This document shows, piece by piece, positions 10,240 through 21,607 of a DNA stretch of 64,000 nt; the stretch's first letter is position 1; every line of letters begins with the position of its first letter. Source of the stretch: Rhipicephalus microplus (lineage: Eukaryota; Arthropoda; Arachnida; Ixodida; Ixodidae). The translations under genes and the position numbers were made by a program. The notes below the pieces were generated by a model, which ran no database searches, had not been told where the DNA came from, and saw only the letters and a list, made by a program, of their open reading frames with translations. The stretch is from contig NC_134707.1 of NCBI RefSeq assembly GCF_043290135.1, forward strand, positions 74,892,508 to 74,956,507, read 5' to 3'.

Positions 10240-10495
10240 TTTTGTGCAGCTTTTTTCCCCCGCGCCGTGAAGGGTTGGAACGACCTTCCCTGCTCCATTG
10301 TTTCAACCACCTGTCCATCATCCTTCGCGACAAATGTTACAAATAACCTGTGCTGCGAAAACTAACGTGTTCAAGTGTTCTCTTTTCCTGTGTATCCACC
10401 CCTTATGTAATACCCGCCAGTGGGGTCCTTAGGGAAATACAAATGAATGATTGAATGAATGAATGAATGAATGAATGAATGAATGAATGAATGAA
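10240..10495 (+). pseudogene. CR1/L2-type LINE 3' end with (GAAT)n tail
   Basis: The segment from about 10260 reads VKGWNDLPCSIVSTT, the W-N-x-L-P motif near the end of CR1- and L2-like ORF2 proteins. It then reaches an AATACCCGCCAGTGGGGTCC end and a tail of about 13 GAAT units (10440-10495). It is a short 5'-truncated copy with stops. Confidence 0.6.
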
Positions 10496-11700
10496 TAGTG
10501 TAGTCCTCAGAAACAGCTAAAAACGATCATGTGTCTTTGCTGTAGTAGCTTATAGAGACATATGATATGTGTTCACATCAGTAACGATGCTCTAGGCCGG
10601 CAGAAGTGGCTGCCCGCTACGCGTTGATTATTTTTTGTTTATTTCCTTGGTGGTTGATTTCAGCCTCATGCCTTTGCAAAAGGAAAAATGTTCTTTGTAG
10701 TAACCGCTGTTTTTTGACCATTCCCTCTTGGTGCGTAGGATCCATATATATATATATATATAAAAACGAGCAATCAACTAAGTTCCTCTTACCATCGAGC
10801 TGCCTTGGGCGTCGATACACCCAATGCAACATCAGGTAAATTTTAGGAGAATGTTTCGGTAAAGTGCATGGCAACTGTACTTTTTGCTACCTTCACCGGT
10901 ATCTTCGATGTCGGCTGACGCCAAGGAAATTGATGTCGTATAACCACCAGTGGAACCTCGGTGTGTAGTTTACCCTTTCTGATACCGCTGCCTGTCGTAC
11001 AAACAACTGCGGAACAGCTCTAACAGAATACTAGTTGTGCAGAAGCAAAGCGGGCACGCATACATGCCCAGACAAAGAAACAACATGCTGCTGCGCATGA
11101 AAGAAACACTGCAGCTCAACGCATGTTCGATCATGTTGAATAGATTTCGTATGGCTCTAAAATCTCATAGCCTTGCCTTGTAGAGTTATATAATAGGTTG
11201 CTAACGCATTCATTGATTCGGCTTCGTGCCGTAACTGATTTTTAGAATGAGGTGTTATCCGCAAGGGCTGTAAATATTTGCTGCGTACTCTAAATGTTGG
11301 TTGAACCATTCTGAAAGCAAGAATGTTTTGTGCATGAGCAGTAGTACCCAGTTTTCTTTTCAAGAATAAATAATTGTGTACTGAAGCCCGGGACACGTTT
11401 TTAACATGGTACTCATTCCGCTGATTAATATAGTGTCATTTACCACCAAATGCAACACTAATAAATTGGCTGTTGGTTCAAACAGTGAAGGTATCTCAGC
11501 AATGTCGAGTGTCCGTCAGCCAGAAACACAAATTATCTCCATGAAGCAGCGCATGATCTAGTCAAGCTCCCCTATCTTCTTTTTCGCTATCATAACAAGT
11601 GCACCAATTTGTCCAGCGTGGGATAAAATAATTATGATTGATGAGAGAACAAGCACCTGTTGGAACAAACAAAGTGAGAGACAGGAAGAGAGAAATTTTT
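10496..11700. other. Non-coding stretch with a short (TA)n
   Basis: A short TA run lies at 10744-10761, and repeated CACAAGCAAGAAGAAACA phrases lie just upstream near 10105-10170. No convincing coding region, RNA gene or complete element is seen. Confidence 0.45.
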
Positions 11701-11707
11701 CGTGACG

Positions 11708-11775
11708 TGTAATTCAAAACCCAGTTATTCATGTTCCAAAAGCGAGTGCTGTAATCACTCGGCTATCAAAGCACG
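11708..11775 (-). repeat. Degenerate tRNA-like head, possible old SINE
   Basis: Read on the minus strand, GATAGCCGAGTGATTA resembles an A box, and GGGTTTTGAATTAC, about 35 bases later, resembles a B box. No clean body or target duplication could be defined. It may be a third, old tRNA-derived family. Confidence 0.35.
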
Positions 11776-12289
11776 CTAGCAGCCCACAGTGCAGCCTTCT
11801 ATAGCGCAGCATTTCGGGAGGGTGGGCAAAAGCTGTGATAGTGATGAGGCGCTCATTCGTATGCCTTGTATGCAATAGGTCAGATGGGTGGAGAACGAGC
11901 GTATAGAACAAGAAAAAAGAAATAGATGCTTAGAAGCAGTAGAAAGAAAGGTAATAGAGAAACAGAGAAAAAACAGAGCCTGGGAGAAAGAAGAAGAGAG
12001 AGAATCAAAGGAAGATGGGGAAACAGAGTAAATTATCGAAAGAAACTGGAAGAGAAATAAGAAAAGCATAGCCTAGCCATGTGCAGTATAGTGAATGTAG
12101 GCGCGACAAAGGAATGTGAGCCTGAAGACAAAAGATGAGAAGGCGAGTAGATAGAAAAGGAGGAGCCAAAAATGGTGTGTATTCATTTCAATGCAACAGC
12201 ATGGATAGGCTCATTGCGCTGAAACAAAAAAAAAGCGGTGTCTGCCTAATAAAATTTCTGCTTACCCATTAGATGCTATGCCACATTGT

Positions 12290-12301
12290 GCGTCCTGTTG
12301 A
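12290..12301. repeat. Target-site duplication, 3' side of the I-type LINE
   Basis: GCGTCCTGTTGA is repeated exactly at 18218-18229 and brackets the LINE. Confidence 0.9.
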
Positions 12302-12636
12302 TGATGATGATGTGTGGTGTTTTATGGCGCAAGGGCCAATTGATGGCCAAAGAGCGCCATTTCAATGAGTATAGAGATGCGGACAATGATATGTTGCATG
12401 GCTGTATAGGGGCCTTAAAATTCCTCGCGATAATGCGGGTAAAACCATAAGTATTAAAGACATGACAGTGGCGTGATATGCATATTAAAAAGGGTGACAA
12501 AAGTTTTGATAATAAAAACATGTAAAAATATTTGGCACTAGCACACTTGCCTCATCAGTGCCCTTGTGTCCAAGGGCTGGGAGGCAAGTGCTTTTAAATG
12601 TAATCACAGCAGCAGCGACCTCTCTCTGAGGTCACG
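12302..12636 (-). other. 3' UTR and tail of the I-type LINE
   Basis: It follows the ORF2 stop on the minus strand. It contains TTTTGGCCATCAATTGGCCC-like sequence and ends ACACATCATCATCA directly at the target duplication. Confidence 0.7.
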
Positions 12637-15600
12637 CTACGCAATGCCTGGGTATAAAACATGGTAAAAATTAACATCTTTTAAAAAAGCTAACAATGAT
12701 TTATGGGTGAAAAGTGGTTCCCTACCGACAAACATTGCAGGGTGTAAAGGTATATGTTGTCGGTAGGGTAATGGGAAGTGTTGTCTTCTTAGAGTGTCTA
12801 ACTGTTTACATTGGATTAAAACGTGAAGAACTGTTAAAGCCTCACCACATTTATCACACAATGGTGGATCACCACCGGATAAAAGATGTGTGTGTGTCGT
12901 GTATGTGTGCCCTATCCTGAGTCTTGTTAGTGTTACCTCTGTTAGACGTGATTTTGATACTGGTGGCCAATGGCCAAGGTGTGGCTTGATAACGTGTAGT
13001 TTGTTTTGTGTGTGTGTATCCCACTTGCTCTGCCAGTACTCCCTGAGGTTTAGTTTGAGAGACGGCTTAAGATCAAGGGCCGGGATTGATATGGATGTAA
13101 TGGCGGTGCTCTCATGGACGGATGCAGCGAGCTGATCCGCCCTCACGTTGCCTTGGATCTCACGGTGCCCTGGCACCCAGCACACTACAACATGTTGTTT
13201 GTGCGTGTAGAGTGTGCACAAAATGGAGTAAAGTGAGACAAGGACTGGGTTTTTTTGTTTTTTAAGACTGTGCAGAGCCGTTACCACACTGAGGGAGTCT
13301 GTATAAATTACTGCTTTTTGTATTTGTAATTGTTTGATGTGTTTAGCTGCCACCAGTATCGCGTAAGCTTCCGCTGTGAAGATACTTGTGCGTGGATGTA
13401 GAGGGCCAGCATCCGAAAAGGATGGGCCGACAGCAGCGTAGGACACAGAGGAGTTAGTCTTGGAGGCATTTGTGAAGAACTCAGGACATGTGTATTTGTG
13501 TTGAAGTTCCAGAAAGTATGTTCGGATATGGGCAATAGGTGCATGTTTTGTAACCTCTAGGAAAGACACATCGCAGCCTATAGTCTGCCACTGCCGCGGT
13601 GGAGGGTATGCTACAGGAGCCATTAAACTGTGTTCAAGTGACACTTCAGTTTCTTCAGCTAGACACTTCAGGCGAATTGAGAAGGGCTGCCTCATCGAAG
13701 GCCTGTTTTGAAACAGAGTTGAGCTCGACAAATCATTAATTGTAGAGTATGAGGGGTGCTTCTTGTCTGCTTTCACCTTAAGGAAATAAACAAAGGACAT
13801 GTAACTTCTCTGCAGATGAAGCGACCACCAATTTGACTCAACATAAAGGCTTTCTACGGGGCTGGTGCGAAAAGCACCCGTAGAAAGGCGGATGCCCAAA
13901 TGGTGCACGGGGTCAAGCATCTTCAAGGCACTTTGAGTGGCAGACTGATAAACAACGGCCCCATAATCTAAGCGGGTACGAATAAGGCTTCTATAGAGGT
14001 TCATGAGGCATTGCCCATCACTACCCCACGTAGTACGTGACAACACTTTAATAACATTCATGGCTTTTAAACATTTTGTTTTTAAATACTTGATGTGCGG
14101 TGCGAAGGTCAACTTGTTGTCCAAGATTAAGCCTAAGAATTTATGCTCGGCTTTGACGGACAGACGTTGCCCGTTCAGCCGAATGTCAGGTTCCGAGTGC
14201 ATGCCTCTCTTTCGAGAGAACAAGACACACGTGCTTTTTTGTGGGTTAAGTCGAAATCCGTTTTCGTCTGCCCATTTGGAGACCTTATTTAAACCCATCT
14301 GAACCTGCCGCTCACACATGGCTAAGTTGCATGACTTGAAGCCAAGCTGAACGTCGTCGAGATATGTACAATAGAACATCATGCGGGGAATGGACAAGTG
14401 CAAAGAATTCATTTTGATGATAAAAAGTGTGCAACTAAGCACACCACCTTGTGGCACGCCTGTTTCCTGGACAAATGTTTGGGAGAGCACACTGCCTAGA
14501 CGGACACGGAATGTCCGGTTTGACAGGTAACTTTCAATTATATGAAACATTTTTCCGCGCACACCAAGGTGGGACAGGTCTCTTAGAATTCCGAAACGCC
14601 ATGTTGTATCATACGCCTTTTCGATATCGAGGAACACAGAGAGAAAATATTGTTTATGGACGAAGGCGTCTCTTATCTGTGCCTCGATACGAACGATGTG
14701 GTCTGTGGTGGATCTACTTTCTCGAAACCCGCACTGAAATGGGTCGAGCAAATTGTTTGTTTCAAGAATATGTAGAAGTCGGCAGTTTATCATTTTTTCG
14801 AATACTTTGCACAAGCAGCTTGCAAGTGCAATAGGCCTATAACTTGAAGCTAAATAAGGGTCCTTGCCCTCTTTCAAAATGGGAATAATAATAGCCTCTT
14901 TCCAGGAGGTAGGGATAGTGCCAGAAAACCAGATAGCATTGTATAAACAAAGTAAGGTTTTTCGTGTTTCGGCTGGTAGGTTTTTTAACATTTCATACAC
15001 CACACGGTCAGAACCTGGGGCAGAAGTACTGCAGGAGTTTAGAGATGTTCGGAGCTCAGCTAGACTGAAAGCTTCGTTATATGCCTCGTATCTAGTGGAT
15101 TTATGTTCTAGTTTCTGCTTTTCTATTCTTGTTCTGTATTTTTGGAAAGTGTCAGTATAGTGGGACGAGCTGGATACCCGTTCAAAGTGTGCACAGAGGG
15201 AGTTTGCCTGATCTTCCAAGGTATCACCCTGAGTGTTTACGAGTGGAAGTGTGTGTACTTGTTTTCCTGCTATCCTACCGACCATGTTCCAGACTTTAGG
15301 CTCCTGTGTGTATGAAGTGATCCCTGACAAAAACTTCTGCCAGCTTTCTCTTCTGGCCTGCCGACGCGTTCTCCTTCCTTGAGACTTCATTTTCTTAAAG
15401 CTCTCAAGGTTTTCCGCTGTCGGCGAGTTGCGCAGCAACCTCCATGCCCTGTTCTGTTCCTTTCGCGCATTACGACACTCTGTGTTCCACCATGGGACGT
15501 GTCGCTTGCCGGGCTGTCCAGATGTTTGTGGGATGCATTTGGCTGCTGTGTTAATAAGAAGAGCTGTGAAGTACTGCACAGCTTCATCTATGCTTAGCGT

Positions 15601-16354
15601 ACATATGTCAGTCCAAGATAAGTGAGCTTTGTTATGAAACTGTTCCCAGTCGGCTTTGTGTATAAGCCATTTGGGAACTCGTGGAGGATATTCGTATGAT
15701 GTTTGTGTACTCAAAACAACAGGAAAATGGTCACTTCCGTAGGGATTATTTAGAACTTTCCATTGGAGTAATGGTACAAGTGAAGGAGATGCGATGCTGT
15801 GATCTATGGAAGAGTAGGTTTTGTTGGCAAGGTTATAATATGTTGCCTCTTTCCTATTCAACAGACAGGCACCGGAGGAAAAAAGGAACTGTTCAATGAG
15901 ACGACCTCGTGCATCGCAGCGAGAATCACCCCATAGACTGCTATGAGCATTGAGGTCACCAAGGACCAGATAAGGTTCGGGTAGTTGGTCTATTAAGGAC
16001 TCGAATTCTCGTTTTCCAAGACGGTGGTGTGGGGGTATGTACAGAGAGCAGATGGTGACGAGCTTGTTGAAAAGAACTGCTCGAACAGCCGCTGCCTCTA
16101 GTGTTGTTTGCAGTGGTAAATGTGTGCATGCTACTTTTTGATTAACAATAATGGCTACACCGCCGGATGATGCCGCAGCATCATCTCTGTCCTTTCGGAA
16201 GAGAACATACCGACGCAAAAAATTCGTGTTTTTAGATTTTAAATGAGTTTCCTGTACACAGCACTTTCGGCGAATGTTTGAAAAAGAGCTCTTGAACATC
16301 ATCGAGGTTTCTGAGGAGTCCTCTGACGTTCCAATGTATTATTTGTGTTGCCAT
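12637..16354 (-). pseudogene. I-clade LINE ORF2: endonuclease, reverse transcriptase, RNase H
   Basis: The real start is ATG at 16354 (MATQIIHWNVRGL). A 2-bp loss near 16262, in a GT run before VQETH, shifts the frame. From there the frame is open for about 1,210 codons to 12637. Counted in the 1221-residue open frame from 16302: endonuclease at about 1-200 with GDLNAHSSLWGD (115-126) and SDHFPV; RT at about 470-745 with FLDIEKAYDTTW (557) and YLDD (647-650); RNase H at about 941-1060 with TAEAYAI, YTDSLS and GNVRADQLA; and a terminal CDKCGEALTVLHVLIQC zinc motif (1149-1165). The first RNase H Asp is Asn (FTNASK, 944). Target-primed reverse transcription is the expected activity, but this copy has the frameshift. 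Confidence 0.93.
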
Positions 16355-16423
16355 ATTGGAGGTAACGTAGTGCTGTATGTAAGGAACAATGGGTGTGTCT
16401 GAGTCTTAACGCTTAGTTAAGAC

Positions 16424-17737
16424 TCAAAGAACAGGGCCGTCGCCGGGCCCCGTTATTGGCTTTTTATTTCGTTTGGCGCGCTCCAGGGAGCTACGCCGAT
16501 CTTTCTGCACCAGGGGTGCCGTGGTGTCCATTGGCTCCTCAGAGGCACTGCATGCCCGCATTTGCGAGCTGATGTTTTGGGTTTGGGACCTCGCCTGGTG
16601 AGACGAGGCCTTCATATCGGCCGGCCCTGGGGTCTCCTTCACCTCGGGGGGCGAAACCTTCGGTCCTCTTGGGCTAGAGGTCGAAGGAACCTCCTTTGGT
16701 GCTGGGATACCCTGGCCACTGCAAGAGCTTGCAGCGGCCTTGGTTGTCACCGTGGGGACGAGTGGCAGGGCAGCCTTGGCTGTTCCCGCCGTGGGTGGGG
16801 GCATTGGCGACCGCCTGGGCACACTGTGCCTGGCATGGGCAGTTGCCGCAGGCCGTTGTAGTGCTGCCCCCTGTTGCACTACATCGGAAAACGATGGTTT
16901 GTTTGTGAAAAGCCCAGATACTTGTTGACGGGCTTCTCGGAAAGTAATGTTTTGTGTGATTTTGATTGTAACAATTTCTTTTTCCTTTTTTCATGTTGGA
17001 CAGGTTCGGGAGTATGCGGGATGGGCACCATCGCAGTTTGCGCAGTGGGCCCCATCCTCCACCTTACACTCGTCTGTAGCGTGTCCTGTGGTGGCACACT
17101 TTCCGCAGGTGAGTTGGCCGCGGCAACTCTGAGAGCCGTGACCAAAACGCTGGCATTTGAAGCAACGTCGTGGGTTGGGAATGTAAGGTCTCACATTCAA
17201 CTTCAAGTATCCTGTTTCGAGATGTTCAGGCAGGGTGCTGGTGCAAAATGTCACAATTATGTGTTTTGTTGGGATTTCCTTCTTATCACGCCTAATTTTG
17301 ATTCTTTGTACTTGTGTCACCTGCTGGTCCTTCCAGCCCTCGAGGAGCTCACCTTCAGTCAGGTCAAGCAAGTCTTGATCAGATACAACGCCTCGGGAAG
17401 TGTTGAGTGAGCGGTGTGGTGTAATTGAGATAGGTATGTTTCCAAACGATTCTAGTTTTGAGAGGTTTTCGTACTGGCTCTGACTTTTTACCTCGAGGAG
17501 GAGATCCCCACTGGCCATTCATGTAGCCTGGTAACCTGGTCCAAGTGTAGTGGTGAGGCATTTGGAAACAACGAAAGGCGAAATAGTTCTGGCGTTCTTT
17601 TCAGCGGTTTCACAATGGATTACATGGTAACGGGGAAAGGTTTCTTTCGGTTTGCTGAAATACTTGCAAAAGTCTTCGGTGCACCCTCTCTTCGGGAGAG
17701 GACGATCATGCAATGGAGTGAGAGAAGAAAAAGCCAT
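16424..17737 (-). pseudogene. I-clade LINE ORF1, three zinc knuckles, two in-frame stops
   Basis: One frame runs about 437 codons from 17737, interrupted by TGA at 17521-17519 and TGA at 16993-16991. Upstream of the first stop is a conserved region (PRYHVIHCETAEKNARTISP). Between the stops lie three knuckles: CFKCQRFGHGSQSC, CGKCATTGHATDEC and CANCDGAHPAYSRTC. After the second stop the frame continues with EIVTIKITQNITFREARQQV and a Pro/Ala/Ser-rich tail. It is the nucleocapsid-like RNA-binding partner of ORF2. Both stops lie in otherwise well-kept frames, so they are probably recent point changes. Confidence 0.88.
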
Positions 17738-18217
17738 AAACTAAATGTGAGTTCGGCAGCCATGCCAGCCACCCACCATGGAGCCCAACACGGGGACGTG
17801 ACAAGTCCTAAATATATATGAGGCATGTCAACGTCAGCTGTACACAGCCGCTATAACCAAATGTATTGGGCCCAAGACAGAGCACATACACAAGGTTAAC
17901 CCTTGCAGCCAGGAAAAATCGGAAGTAAATGGAAGAGAGAAGAAGACAGGACAGATTCAAAGACGAGAAAAGACTATGATGTAGGAAGAGAGAGATAGGA
18001 AAAGGCGACTGCCGATTTCCCCTGGGTGGGTCAGCCCAGGGGTGCCGTCTACGTGAAGCCGGGGCCAATGAGGTGTGTTGCCTCTGCCGGGGGGCCTTCA
18101 AGGTCCAATCACCCAGCTTTGGTTCAACCCCCAGGATCCCCTTTTCCCCGGACACGGCAAAGCCACGCACGGCTAGGCATGGGAGGGAGCCGAAACTCCC
18201 CCGTTAGCTCGGGTCGA
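17738..18217 (-). promoter_or_regulatory. 5' UTR of the I-type LINE, likely internal promoter region
   Basis: This 480-bp GC-rich leader runs from the target duplication to ORF1. It contains a 120-codon open stretch (18170-17808) without any domain I recognise, probably a by-product of base composition. Non-LTR elements of this class carry their promoter inside the 5' UTR; that role is inferred here. Confidence 0.5.
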
Positions 18218-18229
18218 GCGTCCTGTTGA
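18218..18229. repeat. Target-site duplication, 5' side of the I-type LINE
   Basis: GCGTCCTGTTGA, identical to 12290-12301. Confidence 0.9.
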
Positions 18230-18598
18230 AATCGGCACTAGTGGATAATATTCGTTAAAAACACAGTACATATCTCCCTGCTCGGTTTTAAGACAAATAT
18301 AATCTGTGTTAGTTTGCGCCAAATATAAGATGTCTATGCTCATTCCACCTAATACACACTAGCTGCTGAAGTGGAGCCTTAAACAACCTGACATATCTAT
18401 ATGAAACATTACCGGGGCAGTTGTGTACACTACCATTGCTTTATACAAATACGCATACTTCCTTTGTGTTGCGTAAGTATTCCTAAAACGTTTCTGAACC
18501 CCATTCATCCTTCTGGTAATTTGAAGCCCATCGCTCAGGCTTGAGTCTTTAGCCTTATTTGTCTTGTTTTTTGTTGTGAGAAACATTGCAACTTCACG

Positions 18599-18600
<2 letters not shown>

Positions 18601-18657
<57 letters not shown>
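18601..18657. repeat. (TA)n microsatellite
   Basis: About 28 TA units. The flanks (18230-18600 and 18658-18785) are unremarkable AT-rich DNA with no gene seen. Confidence 0.95.
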
Positions 18658-18661
<4 letters not shown>

Positions 18662-18790
18662 CTTGTGATATGTAGCGCTACTCCTTTCTTTAAAGTTTTA
18701 GCGAATCTGTGTATGATGTTCCCATGGGGTCATGTTATTTGGTCATAGCATCTTAAAATGCCGTACACGTTATTAACAACTCGTATATGC

Positions 18791-18812
18791 CTAGTGTCCT
18801 AAATGTAGGACG
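18791..18812 (+). repeat. Palindromic motif flanking the piggyBac-like relic, left
   Basis: CTAGTGTCCTAAATGTAGGACG recurs with one internal change at 21037-21058, on the other side of the transposase relic, and inverted and diverged at 19145-19167. The core GTCCTA..TGTAGGAC is nearly self-complementary. These may be terminal or subterminal repeats of the transposon. Confidence 0.5.
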
Positions 18813-19349
18813 CTGAAACTTTTCATTGTAACTCGAACGTTTTTTTTTCTGTAAAATGATAGCTTAACCTGACGTGCGTTTATGATGCCCTGCCCTTCCA
18901 CTTGCAAGTCTAGGTGGTTGCCAGGCTACGAATCGCCACTTGCTTGCAGTCGAAAAATTTTTGTTCTGCGGGAGTGAAGCCGAGTGCTACGCCGTGAAAG
19001 AAAACGGAAGTAATATAGATTGAAATTGTTCCTGATTCTGCCTATATTGTTGTTGAGTGCTGTTCAGTTATTCGGCGTGCAGTAAATTTAGTATGACTAT
19101 GAGAAGCACTGAAGTTTTTTGTTTGCGGTCTGTCAAACATTGCTGCCCTACATATATGACGCTAGGCAGAACGGTTGTCGTCATCGTGTCAATGGGGAAT
19201 GCGCCCCCGTCGTGCCCGTTAGGCTTGTAGTAACGCAGTGGCATGAATATGAAGGTGTAGTACTTTCATGTCGTTAATTTATTTGCAGTCAGGAGATTCC
19301 CTGCAGTTCATTTTACTCAAAAAAGGACGCGCAAACTCTGAAAGACATA

Positions 19350-21026
19350 TTGAACAGTATGGACACTGGCGAAGTTGTGCCTTCGATTGTGGCCATTCTT
19401 CCGCCCGACAATTACGCTGTGGCAGTGACAGATGAAGAAAGCGACGATGAAGAAGGCACTAGCGTGGACCATCTACCTGGAAGCACTCTTCGGGCCGAAG
19501 TCGTGGACTCGTGTTCAGAGCCAAGTGACGACAAGGACGAGGAGGAGCCATCAGCTAAACTGCAGAAACATCATGTCAAGAGGCATAAACGTTACTTGAA
19601 CTCAAGCTTCCCAGTTGGCGATTCGTATGAGCCGGATTCCGCCGAAGAAACACCACTAACTCCTGTAGAGGCATTTGAAAATTTTTCGATGATGACGTAA
19701 TCAACCTGCTAGTTGAAAACACCAACACCTATGCACAACAGAAGAATCGGTTGTTGAACGTACATGCAGGTGAGATAAAATTTTTACTCGGCATTTTGTT
19801 TCTCAGTGGCTATGTACCTGTTCCAAGGCGGCGAATGTTGTGGGAAAACTCACGTATTCTCACAATGAACTCGTCGCAAACTCCATGAGGCGTGACCGAT
19901 TTCAAGCCATCTTCACAAACCTACATGTGGCTGACAACAACAGCTTAGTGCAAGACGATAAATTCACAAAACTGCGACCACTGTTCAAGCTGTTGAATGA
20001 GCGGTTTCTGTGGTATGCTCCTTTATTTGACTGCTTCAGGATTGGTGAAAGCATATGTGAGCATTTTGGAAAGCATGTATGCAAGCAGTTTCTGAAAGGG
20101 AAGCCTATCCGTTTCTGTATAAACTGTGGTGCGTTTGCACCCCCCCCCCCCCAGGCTACTTACTATCCGCTGAGCCCTACGAAGGAAGTATGGCGTGAAC
20201 ATTGGGGATAAAAACAAGCTCGGCCTACGAAGATCTGTTGTCACAGAAATGGTCTCCAGAATGAAAACAAAGTTTCATAACTGTTTCCGTGTATTTTTCA
20301 CAACTTCTTTTAAAGTGTAAAGTTCATTAGAATGGTTTCGCTAATAGGTGTCAAGTGCACAGGCACTGTGCGAGATAACCGTATCGAAAACAGCCCCATC
20401 CTCACGCAGAAACAAATGACAAACAAGGTTCTGGGATTCTACGACTACGTAGTTGATGCATGATAGGAAATTTTGATATGCCGTTGGAAAGACAATAGCA
20501 TGGTTACAGTTGTCTTGAATGCTCATTGGATTCAAGCAAAACAAATGTTGAAACGGTACTCAAGAGAAAACAGATCCAAGATCATGAAGGAGCAGCCTGT
20601 TTTGATATCCAGATACAATGGCAACATGGGAGGTGTTGACCAACTGGATCGAAATATTGCGAAGTAACGCACTGCCATTAGACAAAAGAAGTTGTACTCA
20701 TCACTCCTGACGTATATTCTTGATGCATGTGTCAACAATGCATTCCAGCTATACAGAAGATGAACAGAGAACGAGGAGCTTCTCACGTTTCGAAGGAAAG
20801 TATCAATGCCATATATGGAGAGCTATGGCTCCAAGCCATTGCGTGGAAGAAGCCGCTAATCTTCGCTGGAAGCGCAAAGCTGATTTTACCGCACTGACCA
20901 CACAGTGATCCCTCAAGAGAAGCAGACATGGTGCGCTCATTGCCATGAGAAAACCACCACACGTTGTGAAAAATGTGACGTCGGAGTGCACGTGAAATGC
21001 TTCAAAATGTACCATTCAATTAAGTA
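19350..21026 (+). pseudogene. piggyBac-like transposase (DDE), multiply broken
   Basis: An acidic N-terminal part (19350-19700) ends in a frameshift at FENFSMM; the domain resumes with DDDVINLLVENTNTYAQQKN in another frame. The DDE_Tnp_1_7-type core follows: RRDRFQAIFTNLHVADNN and FTKLRPLFKLLNERF (19840-20211). A run of 13 C at 20140-20152 sits at a frame break. The VFF motif near 20291-20310, where a catalytic Asp is expected, has apparently lost one base and with it the Asp. The third-Asp motif GGVDQLDRN is intact near 20630. A Cys-rich tail (CAHCHEKTTTRCEKCDVGVH) ends it. The transposase would cut and paste at TTAA; this copy is dead. Confidence 0.85.
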
Positions 21027-21036
21027 GCGCATCTGG

Positions 21037-21058
21037 CTAGTGTCCTATATGTAGGACG
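21037..21058 (+). repeat. Palindromic motif flanking the piggyBac-like relic, right
   Basis: CTAGTGTCCTATATGTAGGACG matches the left motif at 18791-18812. It is in direct rather than inverted orientation, although the near-palindromic core makes orientation hard to judge. Confidence 0.5.
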
Positions 21059-21164
21059 GCGCCAAAGCCTTTGTTTAAATAAGTGTTTTTGTGAATAAAA
21101 GCCTCGTTCTCTTTTCTGAGGTCATAAAATGAATAATTTTGCCGAAATAAATTAGTTTTTTTAA

Positions 21165-21366
21165 TATCCCCAAGTTCAGGCAACTCTGGGTTAATGACAA
21201 CAGACAGTGATGCCAAGAAAATATAGGAAATGTTATTACAAGTGCTTGAAATGTAAATGTTAAGCAAGAAGCGTGCAAAAAATATAACTTGCCACCGGAA
21301 GGTTGCGAACCTGTGATCTTGAAACAGTGCGTCCAATCCTTCACCACAGAACTAATGGGGCGGTCG
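21165..21366 (-). mobile_element. tRNA-derived SINE (family 2), minus strand
   Basis: On the minus strand a tRNA-like head (about 21366-21295) has CATTAGTTCTGTGGTGAA (A-box region) and GGTTCGCAACC (B box). The body GTAATAACATTTCCTATATT ... GGCATCACTGTCTGTT matches the SINE body at 2461-2621. Confidence 0.65.
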
Positions 21367-21560
21367 TCACTACGACACTTTATAGCGTACATATTTGCAT
21401 TCCGATCGAGAACGCCATTCAGCGATGTCTGTACCTATTGTGGCGAGTGCTCGGATGCTTTATGCAAAGGTTGCAGGCACAGATTTAGTCTTTGACAAGT
21501 TATCTTTTCGTCCACTTTTGTTGTCCTCATTTATATTAAAGTGACCTGTAGTAACATTCG

Positions 21561-21607
21561 CTATAATTCTTTTGGAATCAATGTCTGTTCGTTCTCCTTA
21601 ATACTGT
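21561..21607 (-). CDS. Cryptic secreted-protein gene, candidate last coding exon
   Basis: On the minus strand a T9 run and GCTGAAG (acceptor, weaker than CAG) precede an exon that starts in phase 1. Joined to the previous exon (22144-22046, which ends one base into a codon), it reads on as NSIKENEQTLIPKEL and stops at TAG 21563-21561. The intron would be 438 bp. A variant polyadenylation-like AATATA follows about 20 bases later. The phase match and early stop support a last exon; the acceptor is the weak point. Confidence 0.35.

Larger units (their letters stand above)
12302..18217 (-). mobile_element. Near-complete I-clade LINE, 5.9 kb
   Basis: The element carries a 5' UTR (18217-17738), ORF1 (17737-16424), ORF2 with endonuclease, RT and RNase H (16354-12637), a 3' UTR and a short ATC-repeat tail. 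A perfect 12-bp duplication (GCGTCCTGTTGA) lies on both sides. RNase H after RT is the hallmark of the I superfamily. Only three coding lesions are seen: two in-frame TGA codons in ORF1 and one 2-bp loss in ORF2. This makes it the youngest-looking large element in the window. Full length with a defined duplication makes it a good reference copy for the family. Confidence 0.95.

Noticed and set aside
17808..18170. Minus-strand 120-codon protein gene
   Set aside because: It lies entirely in the 5' UTR of the I-type LINE, is GC-biased, and has no recognisable domain.
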